From contig NC_049994.1 in NCBI RefSeq assembly GCF_000003815.2, forward strand, positions 3,629,195-3,693,194: DNA of 64,000 bases. Reading direction: 5' to 3'. The DNA is from Branchiostoma floridae. Lineage: Eukaryota; Chordata; Leptocardii; Amphioxiformes; Branchiostomatidae. The notes beneath the pieces are model-generated. The model had not been told where the DNA came from. It searched no databases and saw nothing but the letters and a program-made list of their open reading frames with translations. Shown here in pieces: positions 22,598 to 33,500 of the stretch; position 1 is the stretch's first letter, and each line of letters starts with the position of its first letter. The position numbers were made by a program, and so were the translations under genes.

Positions 22598-25500
22598 TCA
22601 CAAGTCTTCGCGAGCCTCCGTTGCCTCGGGTTGGGTTCCTTCCGATTCGGTGTTTTCTGGTTCTGTACCCTCGGTCTCGGTTGTTTCAGCTTCTGTTGTT
22701 TCTGCTTCCGCTCTTTCTGCCGCTGGTTTTGTCACTTGTTTCTCAGATGCCGGTTCAGAACATAGCTCTGAAATAGAAATCACATCTTTAAAACAGATGA
22801 CAAAACACATTAATTTTCAACAACAGCAAAAACTACCCCACACAGATGGTAGTGACCCTCCTCTTCCCTTTGAATCATCCCCTTATCAATCACAGCCACA
22901 TGTCTCACCCTCAAATAAGGGACCATTCACTGGGAATGGCTATAACCAGTTGTCCATGGACTATGCCACACTACTTTTAGGAAAGGGGTGTCAGACTGTT
23001 ATGCTGAAGTTCCTGAAAATACTGCTAGGTTGCCGGGCCCAAAACACAATGTTTCTTCATAACTCCAATAGCTATCAGGGCTCGAAATACCACCTGCATA
23101 TGCAGGTTAGTGCAGGTAAAATTGGAGCTGTGCAGGTATTTCTGGTGTCTAGCTGCACCTGACCTGCACTGGTCCATGTACTTGACATAAATGTCAGACG
23201 ATGTAAGTGTATGTGGATTGTTATTAGCTGCAGTGACTGTTATCGCATTTAAATTACGAAAGAAATATAGCAAATGGTTCCTGAACAATTCTAGTATGAT
23301 CCATACTTCCTAAATTCAGAGTGGGGCAGGTAGAATTTGTCTGGTGCAGGTCATTTTCAACGTTACCTGCACAAGTGTAGGTATACAGAAAGGGTATTTC
23401 GAGCTCTGGCTATACTCACATATCAAGATTAACAGAAATTCACCAAAAAGATCATGGGTTATAACTGCAAAACACACCTACACAACCAAAAACAGTACCT
23501 TCATTGAAGGTGAAACTTCTTCAAAGAGGTTACAAATAAAGGGAGGGAATTTTCTACCTGCTGTTTCCATGCAGAGACTGTTCTGTAGCTCATGTAGCTT
23601 TGGTCCTTCTTTGGAGAACAGCTTCACCATGTCATCCTCAAAGTCTTCAATAATGGACTCACACTGAAGAAGAAAGGTACTGTTAAAGTTATACTTTTCT
23701 GATTCAGTATTCAACATGTGATGTGGCATTTGTTCAAAAGGGACATACCAGAAAAGGGAACATATTTTATCTGCATCACATCAGGTTCTACTGTAGTCTC
23801 ATGGGCTTCCATTGAATACTTTGAATGCAATTCATAATGGATTGAGTCATTGCAATTGGCGTGTTCAAGGGCACCTCAAACTGAGTCAAAGGATAACGAA
23901 TATGTCAAACATAGTGTTTTATTATACTTATGTATGGCATAACCACCCCTTGTATATTGATATTATTGAAAGACCCGAAGACAAGGCAAATGCCCTCAAC
24001 AACTTTTTCATACAACAGACTGACCTAAATGACAGGAACGACTCCCCTCCCACCTTCCAACCAACGACAATCCCTGAAACAACACTAAGCAATCTTCAAC
24101 TGACTGTAGACGAAGTGCGACAGCAACTGAAAACGCTAAAGGTGGGCAAGTCCTGCGGTCCAGACAACATCACTCCAAACCTTCTCCGACAGGTAGCTGA
24201 CACCATATGTGCACCCCTCACCCGGCTATTCAACACATCACTCAGCCTTGGTCAAGTTCCTTCTGGTTGGAAAGAGGCCAATGTAACCCCCATCCACAAA
24301 TCCGGCAGTCGTCATCTCACCAACAACTACAGGCCGATTTCCCTGCTCAACACCGTTCCGAAAGTGCTAGAGTCACTAGTCAACAAACATCTAATTAAAC
24401 AAATCAATCCAGTATTGTCCCACCACCAGAGCGGATTCAGAGCCCACGACAACACCACACTCCAACTAGCCCGGCTCGTAGAGGAATGGACCCGAGCTAT
24501 GGACAGAGGGGAAGTTGTTGGTTGCGTGTTTCTGGACCTGCGTAAAGCATTCGATAAAGTGTGGCACCAAGGGCTCTTGACCAAAATCCGAGCACATGGA
24601 CTACGTGGATCCATGCTGAACTGGTTCCACAGCTACTTATCGAACAGACGTCAAAGAGTAGTCATCCAGGGCGGAACATCCGAATGGAAATCTCCTCTCG
24701 CGGGTGTCCCACAAGGTTCCGTACTAGGTCCCACCCTCTTCATCCTCTACATCAACGATCTACCCACCTGCTGCACACAGTCTGACGCAAACCTGTTCGC
24801 CGATGACACATCACTCTCAACCAGCAACCGATCCGTCCAACATGTAGTCAACTCACTCAACACGGACCTACGGTCCGTATCCAACTGGCTAACAAACTGG
24901 AAGCTAGAAGCCAATGAGGACAAATGCAAGGTGATGTTCATCACAACCCGCACTCTCCCTAGACCCCCTGCTCCAGTCATACTAGGCGGTAGTACACTAC
25001 AAGTTGTTACTAGCTACAAGCATCTTGGTGTCACCCTGACAAACACACTTTCCTGGTCTAAACACATTGAAACAACCTCCACTAAGTCAAGAAGATCTGC
25101 TGGCCTACTGTGTGCACTGAGAAAGAAGGTACCAAAGGATATCCTGCTCAGACTGTACAAAACCATCACCAGACCTGGTCTGGAGTACGCCGACGTCGTT
25201 TGGGCTGGACTCACCAAGCGCGACGAAACAAAACTGGAATCAATTCAATACCAAACTGCCAAACTGATCAGCGGACAACATGGACTCCCGTACCCGTCAT
25301 ACCAATCTCTGTACACCCAGCTATCCCTTCCATCACTGCAGTTCCGACGACAATTCCACACCGCTGTCACCCTGTACAAGCTCCTCAAAGGTCACTGCCC
25401 TCCACACCTTCAAACCCTGATACCCAGAACCCGTGCGTCTGCTACTGAGTCACGTTACTCCCTCAGGAACAGCGACCACCTGACATCTGAACTCACTAAG

Positions 25501-28500
25501 TCCACCAGAGGCCAGAAAACATTCATCTACAGAGCAACAGCACTCTGGAACACTCTCCCTACTGCTACTCGCACAGCCACCTCCACTGCTTCTTTCAAAA
25601 GAAAACTGTGGGAATACCTAGGCAACCCTTACGCATGGTAAATTAGTCATACACGTGTATATACAGACCCTGACCTCTCATTGCAAATATTGTTGTCGAT
25701 GATATGATGTTATATGCTCCATTTTAGATGATATGTAAGTTATCCTACACCATGTATATACAAATGTTCTTTCTTTTTTAATTTGTATTGTTTATGTGTT
25801 TGTCAGCAGGGCTAGCCCTTTGTAATAGCCATAGGCTAGTTGGGCAGCCCTGGCTGTGTGTACGGTGCAGCCAAACCAATAAATAAAAAATAAATAACCA
25901 CCCCTCAGCAAAACAAATCAGCTTTAGAAGCTGAACCTAGGAAGAAATGAAAACCACTGTCCAGAACCTACAAATCTGGGAGTAAGTTTGTTTTCATTCA
26001 AAATGGACTAGCCAGTATCTGTTCCTCCATCCTTTGACGGAATTTTGATGCTGGGGACAGAGAAAAATTCTACTCATGGGCAATGCATTCCGTCCTCTGT
26101 GTCAGACAAAATTAGTATGTAAACTAAAGACATTGATTAAACCAAGCTAGGTCTACGTGCAAAACTTGCCCCCCAAAATAGAAGAAATTTTTTTTCAGAG
26201 GATCTAGGTTTCAAAATTTTCCTGGGGGAGCATGCCCTGGACCCCTAGGATTGTTGCACCTTTGACAGGATTTCCAATCAAAATCCAGAGGACGGAAAAA
26301 ACTGGCTAGAACACCGAAATGGACACTTACTGCAAACCTGAGTGCCTTGCTGATATCCTGGTTCATAGAGATGTTGGAGAGGGAGAGAGTTTCTCCATTT
26401 CTGGAGCTGGTCCTGACATAGCTCTTCTTCTGGGTGTCTGGGTCTGTGCTCTGTGCATACTGGTTCATCTTCTCACAAACTGTCTCAACAAGCTCGGTTA
26501 GGTAAACCTCCGATCGGGCATATGGGATCTGGAAAAGTCATACATATGTTGTGTTGGTCATTTCATCTGAAGTTTTGCATAGACTATAAATGTGCTATGA
26601 TTATGGTTTAAATGCAAATTTGTGTACACTGTACTGTTAATACATTTAAGTTTGTAGTGATTTAATTTACTTAAATATCACTAGTAGATATACATATACT
26701 ACAGAATGTATATTGTGTCATTTGATGTCATTGCGAGTTGAAAATTTTAACTTTTTGGCATATCAATCCATGTGTATCATTATGGTGCTTTTAGCTATGG
26801 CAAATCAATTAAGGTGCATTCTTGTGATAGTCATCATTTTATGTCATACCTGGTCTGCGATAATGTTCGATACAAATGTTCTGGACCGGTCTGTATTTTA
26901 TGGTATCCAATGGCCTTCTACTTGCATTCCATAGGCTTCCATAGAATAATTGAAACACGCTTTGCATGCAACATGTGTGCCACCGCCATTGAAAATTTGA
27001 ACATTGGAATTGGTGTTCTGACACCAAAGTTCTCAGATTATAAACTTGCATTTCACTTTGCAGTACATGTGCTTTCTCTGGGTCGTACAAGATACAGTCA
27101 AACCTGTATTAGGGGCCACCTCTACAGAGGGGCCACCTGTCCATAGTGGCCACTTTATGTCGGTCCCTTGGGTATTTTATCTACAAGTTGCCACCTCTAT
27201 ACAGAGGCCACCTGTCTATAGTAGCCACATTTGTCCGGTCCCTTGAGTGGCCACTATACTAGTAGACAGGTTTGACTGTACATATACAACATGACACAAG
27301 AATACAATACAAGATGTTTTGAAATCGAATCAACCGCACCTACTGTAGCCTCAGATAGCCATCCAGGCTTTGCATGATCCTACTGTTGGACTGGTTACCC
27401 GGACCTTGGGTGATACGGAATACACCGTGTTGCATTCTCGATTTATGTATTCACTTAAAGGTATTCAATAAACAAATAAAACAAAACCAAAACTGACCTC
27501 CCATGTTTTCTGGTTGCCTTTTGGATCCACCCTGAAACTCCCGACCTGGATGGTTTTCCTGGGGTCGATCTGTCTGATAGCATAGTCTATCTCATCTACT
27601 AGGACATGGCAAGCTGCATATGGGGAAAATAACACATTTATATTACTCAAACATATGAAAAGTTTTGCAAGTTTCTTGTTTTACTTCTGAAAGCATTTCC
27701 TACTAAGGTTTATCTTTTTAAATCTCTATGCTGTCTTTCTCAAAGTACTAGTTAGTAAGTAGTATCGATGAGACATCCTGCATTTGGGCCAATGGTATAC
27801 TTTCTGCTATGTGTGTTGGGCAAATCTCTGGGTCCCTTCATTTTCTGCAACATTTCAGTTACCTTACTGGAACCTTTCACTGAGATTAGAACGCATGTGC
27901 GGCAACAGGAGTTCTAGGTAATTTGTCGAAGGTAAAGTCCCCGTAAAAGATTATCAAGACCAATCTGGACAATGCTATTCAAATCAAAACACCGGGACTT
28001 TACTTTGAGTGAAAGTTTGACACGTTTAGAATTCCTGTCGCCGCACATGCGTTCTGATCTCTGTGAGAGGGATCATTGTAGAAATGTGGACATGCACCAC
28101 TACAACTACAAGCAACCAAGCACACCAACTGATTACAATACCACCCTTTTTATTCGGGGTAAATGAAAGCTGCATCTTTTCACAATTCGGACAAAATATT
28201 GGGAAAAGTGTGCATCCAAAGATTTGAGTGACATCTGCTGTCATCTGACCTGTATGTCTGACTAATAAGCCCATTTTTTTTTTTACCTATACGAATGTAC
28301 AATATGTTTTGTTTACACCAAGAGGGTCTAAATAATGTGTCAAAAAATCTGCTAGCGCTAGCCTTGTACATATATGTAGTTGCAAAGCTTGTTTTATCAC
28401 GTTCAAAAACATCAGAAATACCAAATATTTCTTAGAAAATGCTAAAACTTAGAAAGTGGTTATATATGGACGTTTTGTTACCAAGAATAATTCCTTTAAA

Positions 28501-28641
28501 ACATGTTGTATCTTGTAGCCAATGAGCGTTTGACATGTGGTTATACTTACCTCCACAGTATAACTCTGCGTCTCTCTTCGCCGAACAAAACACCCAAAAT
28601 AGCGCTAAAACCGTCAAAACCTCGCCAAAGTTCATCAACAT
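22598..28641 (-). CDS. CNPY2: Canopy family ER protein (CNPY2-like)
   Basis: Five exons on the minus strand, in order of translation: 28551-28641, 27498-27613, 26331-26528, 23558-23663, 22598-22767; phases agree and the product is 226 residues. The N-terminus MLMNFGEVLTVLALFWVFCSA is a signal peptide (an upstream in-frame ATG at 28707 would spoil it). Saposin-like canopy signatures follow: AELYCGACHVLVDEIDYAI, QIDPRKTIQVGSFRVDPKG, IPYARSEVYLTELVETVCEK, NISMNQDISKALRFACESI, and a last Cys pair CMETAELC. The six cysteines match the canopy/saposin pattern. Canopy proteins are ER-resident folding factors acting on FGF receptor, MRLC-interacting or TLR clients depending on paralogue. The tail is an acidic Glu/Thr repeat ending REDL, a possible KDEL-type retrieval signal. 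Orthology to CNPY2 rather than CNPY1/3/4 is judged from motif similarity only. Confidence 0.85.
23076..23408. mobile_element. MITE with CAGGGCTCGAAATACC ends
   Basis: CAGGGCTCGAAATACC at 23076 is mirrored by GGTATTTCGAGCTCTG at 23393-23408, and the direct repeat GCTAT lies on both sides (23071-23075 and 23409-23413). The interior repeats CCTGCA/TGCAGG words in both orientations. It lies in canopy intron 4. Confidence 0.75.
23951..25641 (+). pseudogene. Partial ORF2 of the LINE: reverse transcriptase, endonuclease part missing
   Basis: The real LINE-derived reading frame starts at the truncation point with LYIDIIERPEDKANALNNFF. An ATG at 23812 is in frame and makes a longer open frame, but bases 23812-23950 lie outside the target duplication and are host intron, so those first 46 codons are fortuitous. 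The YADD-box equivalent FADD is intact and no stop or frameshift is present, which suggests a fairly recent insertion. Confidence 0.9.
23951..25893 (+). mobile_element. 5'-truncated non-LTR retrotransposon (CR1/Jockey-type LINE) with intact reverse transcriptase
   Basis: The insertion is bounded by the 12-bp direct repeat ATAACCACCCCT at 23939-23950 and 25894-25905. An open frame runs from the 5' junction to the stop at 25639-25641, about 563 codons. Reverse transcriptase motifs visible: SCGPDNITPNLLR, WKEANVTPIHKSG, NYRPISLLNTVPKVLE, HQSGFRAHDNT, FLDLRKAFDKVWH, GVPQGSVLGPTLFILYIND and the catalytic LFADDTSL. After the stop come about 250 bases of 3' UTR and the tail AATAAATAAAAAATAAATAA. The endonuclease domain is missing through 5' truncation. 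It is opposite in strand to its host, in intron 3 of the canopy gene. Confidence 0.93.
26007..26310. mobile_element. MITE with CTAGCCAGT ends
   Basis: CTAGCCAGTATCTGTTCC at 26008 is mirrored by GGAAAAAACTGGCTAG at 26294-26309, with TTTTGATGCTGG and AATCAAAATCCAG as inner complementary words. The inner stretch GCAAAACTTGCCCCCCAAAA resembles GCAAAATTTGCACCTCAAAA in the element at 50883-51190, so the two are related. It lies in canopy intron 3, just 3' (genomic) of the LINE and next to exon 3. Confidence 0.6.
27093..27280. mobile_element. Tc1/mariner-type MITE
   Basis: The 15-base terminal inverted repeat TACAGTCAAACCTGT at 27093 is repeated in reverse at 27266-27280. The interior alternates GGCCACCTCTACAGAGG-type units twice. 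TA at both ends fits a Tc1/mariner target. It lies in canopy intron 2. Confidence 0.8.
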
Positions 28642-30558
28642 TCTGCTACCGAACTTTTCACTGACAGATTCTGACCAAAAAAATGCAAGAGAAACGCTTA
28701 TTTTCAACCCGAAAAGATTGTAAATTGCGAAGTACTTCTGTTTTCCGCATTAATTTTTTAGCCCGGCGTTTCTCAGGTCACCGGATGTAATGATTGTTTC
28801 CGGGTTAACATAATCATTTTTTTTATGACATAAAAATTATGATAACGTTAAACAAAGACTGCTATGTGTTTACAAAAAATATTGTCATGTATGACGAATT
28901 GAGCTAAAAGAAACAAAGCGTATGTCCCAAAAATATGTGAAGAAATTTTGAGTTGAAGGGTCAAAGGTCTCCGGGTCAACTCCCACCATGTTATGAAAAA
29001 AGTTACGAAACGATAATTTTGTGACGCCACAAATTCAGGTACGTACGCGTTAAGTTCTTGCTTTCCTGCTGTCCTTGTAGGTACACTTGAAGTGTTTGAT
29101 TCTTAATGGTTTTCATAATTTTTAGATTGTTCGTAAGTGTGTGCTTTGCTTCAAAATTTATGGAAAATTTATCACGGAAAGGGATATGGGGTGGGGGGCT
29201 AAGATGAAAAACAAGCAAACAAGTAGCATGTAGATTGCTGAAATTCTGTTATTAAAAGTAGATTTATTTCATGCTGCATAGTTGTGCTACAAGCTAGGCC
29301 CTCTCAGTTAGTTTTCACGAATTGTCTTTTTTAACAACAACATGATTATGTATGTTAGGAAACGTTATACAACATAGGAAACATTTGATATCAGTTGATA
29401 ATAACTTGATATCACAACTAATTATATGTTATCAGTGTAGCAAGTATACAAAAGTAACGAGTTCAGCACTGGTGTTCCAGTGCTGAATCAATGGGTCGAA
29501 TCGGCCTCAGCACTGGTTTTCCAGTGCTGAAGAAACGTCAGCACTGGTTTTCCAGTGCTGAACGGCCTTGTTCGAGTGCTGAAGCTCCCTCAGCACTGGA
29601 ATCCCAGTGCTGAACCCAATGCGAGCACTGGATTTCCAGTGCTGAACTTCTCCGAGCACTGGTTTTCCAGTGCTGAACTGCCGTCAGCACTCGGGTACCA
29701 GTGCTGAACTCACGGCAGAGGTCATTCAGCACTGGTTACCGCCGTCAGCACTGGAACCGAGTGCTGATATACAAAAGTAACGGGTTCAGCACTGGATTTA
29801 CCAGTGCTCGGGAACTTTTCAGCACTGGAAGACCAGTGCTGTAAAAACTTCAGCTCTGGGCTTCCAGTGCTGACGTTTATAAGTTACAGGTGGACGACAC
29901 ATTTTGCTTGTGCGGCAAAGAAGCATCATTTAAAAACGTTGTATAATACAGTTGTCCATTTATATTTTGTTACAGAATGTAAGTTCTTTTCACCAACTTT
30001 ATACATTCTATACTCGGTTTCCAGTGCAGAATATTTGTCAGCACTGGATTTCCAGAGCTGAAATTTCCTCAGCAATGGAAATCCAGTGCTGATTGTAGTC
30101 TCAGCACTCGGTTTCCAGTGCTGACAGGAGGGCTTCGAGTGCTGAAGCTGCCTCAGCACTGGATTTCCAGTGCTGACGCCAGCTCAGCACTGGACTTCCA
30201 GTGCTGATGACCACTTCAGCACTGGTGTTCCAGTGCTGACAGAGGAGACAGTTACTTTTGTATATTTGCATCAGTGTAAACGTTGCATATACAAAAATGT
30301 ACCTCAGGCTTATGTTATGCAATAAACTTATTTTTTTATGATTAGCGATTATATAATGACATTATGTAAAACCAGTAATGCATAGTTTTTACCTAAAAAC
30401 TTAGTAAAACTTGACTTAATAATGCATTACGCACATTCATGTATCCATTTTTTCTTCTTCAATACCACTACTTAGAACCCGGCTGAGTATCAAAGAGGGG
30501 AAATCATCAGATCTTCTAGAGACTTTCCAAGTTTGCCAAACACACAAAACATACAACT
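28642..30558. promoter_or_regulatory. Divergent intergenic region between canopy and FASTKD genes
   Basis: The canopy start (28641, minus) and FASTKD start (30559, plus) face away from each other across 1.9 kb, so both promoters should lie here. I see no TATA box that I would trust at either end. Most of the 30559-proximal half is occupied by the hairpin array 29445-30264; the rest is AT-rich and featureless. Confidence 0.45.
29445..30264. repeat. Array of about 20 short hairpins inside a terminal-inverted-repeat element
   Basis: About 20 copies, 15 or more of them complete, of a 22-base dyad CAGCACTGG-N4-CCAGTGCTG are strung head to tail at roughly 31-33-base spacing in two blocks, 29463-29873 and 30010-30240, with unique spacers of 8-20 bases. 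Several half copies (CGAGTGCTG) occur. The whole is bounded by TATACAAAAGTAAC at 29445-29458 and its reverse complement at 30251-30264, with a third direct copy at 29768-29781. The sequence between blocks is unrelated AT-rich DNA. This looks like a non-autonomous DNA element with an amplified internal palindrome. Confidence 0.85.
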
Positions 30559-33500
30559 ATGGCATCCAGGCTGCTCACTTGTGTAACTTGTGGCACCAGA
30601 CTTTCACGCAACTCTTCCAAAACATTACAACACCTTTGCCAGGCCTCTGGTGCGGTCACAAAGAATTGTGCAAAGTTTACAAGAGATGCCACTGTCCTGG
30701 ACGCCACAACAATGCGATTACCGTCGGCTGCTTTAAGCACGGGAGGCAAAAAATCAAGCAAAATCATCGTCGTCCTACTACCAGACAAAAGAGTCACAGA
30801 AGAAAAAGTTGCCAAACTCGAGGGAGACAGACTGTACTTAAGGCACAAGTTTGAAAGCTGTATTACTACCAAACAAGTTCAAAAACTGCTACAGAATGCA
30901 GACTTAAAAAATGGTCTGTCGCTAGAGGCTACAGTCATTGCGCTGTACACGGTCGCTAAGCTTGAGACGCAAAAGAGTTCCGAAGATAGGACTTCGCTCA
31001 GCGAAGACTTTTTCAAAGGTCTCTGTAGGAAGATAGTCAACAATACAGGACACTTGTCTACACCTTCTCTTATACTTTCACTAGAAAGTGCCAACATGTT
31101 TGGTATGGCTTCAACAGACTATCTACAGAGTGCACTCATATCAGAGTGTGCTTTGAGAGTTACGAGAGGAGAGTTTGATATTTCAGAACTTTTCGAGGTA
31201 GGCAAGTTCCTTGGACGCATTCAACAAGACCATCCTATTCTTGCAGAAATTGCTGAAGACATAACAGAGAAGTGGGAAGAAGTGGACGAAAGAAACCTTG
31301 CAGGATTGTACGGCTTTCTCGAAGCCTTACCACGCATGCCAAACACTTTGAGAAGTAAGGTACTACAAAAGACAATGTCTGTGACACCTCGGTTATCACC
31401 CCACGACTTAAGCACAGTTGCTAGGTCTCTTACACAACTCCAGGGAAACACAAACTCTCTCTCTATCTTCCTCCGCCTTGCAAGATTCGCGTACAAGTAC
31501 GTGCCACGATACACAGACGAGGAACTCTGCGACGTTCTTCACGCGTACATCCATTTCGGTCACCACGACTGGTCTCTAACGAAGGCGTTTGAACAGTTTG
31601 TTCCAAACAGAGTATTTACCATGAACCCTTCGGCAGTCACCAAAGTTATGGAATATCTCTCCGCCAAACGAGTTCTCTCCAAGCCGATCTTTGATGCCGT
31701 CGCTGAAAGCTTCGTCTACAACGCAGAGGGATTCTCGCCAGAGCAAATCGCCAGCCAGATCGTACCGTACGGACAGTTGAACTATCTCCCGCCAAACGCC
31801 TACAGGTTTTTGGAGAAAGTTGAGCAGTTGTTGATGGCACGTTATCACCTGTTTCCCCTAGAGATGATGGTGAACATGCTGTTCTCATTTGCCTGTGTGG
31901 GGAGGATCCCGTTGAACTTTGTGAACAGGGTATGCAGTCCTTATGCTGAGTTGCAGCTAGAAGGTAAATATACTTGGGGATTTAGGTAGTGTGTAATGGT
32001 CCAATCCTTGCCCTTGTAGGACTTAGTGCTCCAGTAGACGAGAGGGTGGAGAAGGAATGCACACCCCTCTTTCAACTTAAAAAGTCACATGCAGGCCAGG
32101 CAGACTGGTCACCTACTAGTAACCCACCCTGTCTGCCTACCATTGTTTTCTGAGACAGAAGGATGCCAACAAATGGTCCACCGTGCTATCTTTCGCAACC
32201 ACCAAATTACGCAAGGACAATTATATTATGCTAATTTCCAACTTGCATTGTGGCACTTTGCTTGCAATCCATGCTGTAAAGTGAGTGCATATACATGTAT
32301 GTGCAAAGGGGAGTTTTCCTTGAAACAATTCAGCTTCTTGGCATGGCTAGTAGTTTGGCTTGGGACTGCCCCCAAATCGATGGTGTGTATGCTAACAGAC
32401 AAATTGGATACAACACCGTTCTTACCTGTAGAACACTGTCTGATAAAATATGAAAAATGTTGGTGTGACCCTCGAAACTGACCCAAAAATCTTCTCACAA
32501 TGAAAGGACCAATACCCCCCTTCCATACCAAGTAAATTGTTACTTCAGTACCTCAATCCTTTGCTGTTGCGATAGAATTTTAAGATCCTTGCAAAAATCT
32601 GGTCCACTATTTTTATATGTGTTTTACTTTCAGATTAGTCCAACAAGAAAAACAGTTTTGTACCCACCCACCCCTTGTCAAAACCCATCTTAATAACAAT
32701 CATTGAAAGCCCAATGTGCAAGATGCTGAATCTGCATTGGTGTTAATATATGTGTTGTTGTATTTCTCACATCACAGGAGATTCTGGGAGGATAGACAAG
32801 GAGATCCACAAGAAGTTAACACAACTCATGCTGGCAGTGGAGTTAGAATGTCCACAGTTTAAGCCACAGAAACTCATGTATGTTTCCTTTTTTTATTCTC
32901 ATTATTACTCAGACACATAAGGCCATGTTGATTTGATCATAATTATGGATAACATCCTCTGGGGACCCCAAAAGTATGACTAAATCAAGCAATGAAAGAA
33001 AATTTGTCCCCCCCCCCCAAAAAAAGTTGTCTCTACTATTAAATCTAATTGGTCATTAAGGTTACATGAATGACGTAAGTTTTAACATACAGCATATCTT
33101 ATACCAAGCAAGACATTCTTCATTTTTGGTCTGTTATATCTTCTTCTTTAACTTTGGAACTTCAAGAATTTGGTATTCTAGATTTAAGCACTGCCGTCAA
33201 TTTTCTGATTATGTTCTTTTGTATTGTACATGTATCTTGGCTCATTTTGTAGCTGATTTGTGAGATCTACAGCCAAAAATGCACAAAATTAAATCCCCAT
33301 AATTATAAAGGTATTTACAGTATGTCTTTGAATATTACAACTGTCAACCCTTTTACTCTACAGGAAAAAGTTTAACCAGCCTTTGGACCCCCAGCTGCCA
33401 GCCCCCAGGTTCTTTGACCACCCCACCATGTACATACTACAGCAGTCACTCAGTAATGTGCTGGGAGGAAGGCAGTATCTGGTGCACAACGTGATGCTAC

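Noticed and set aside
23812-25641. A 609-codon intact gene
   Set aside because: The start codon lies outside the target-site duplication; this is a truncated LINE reverse transcriptase with host sequence in front.
28707-28707. Upstream ATG as start of the canopy protein
   Set aside because: It would add 22 polar and charged residues in front of an otherwise well-placed signal peptide; the ATG at 28641 is preferred.
29463-30240. CRISPR-like array (22-base palindromic repeats with short spacers)
   Set aside because: The DNA is clearly eukaryotic, spacers are too short and irregular, repeats vary within the array, and it is framed by transposon-like inverted ends; no cas-type gene is near.
30516-31888. 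Several minus-strand frames
   Set aside because: Antisense shadows of the long first FASTKD exon.
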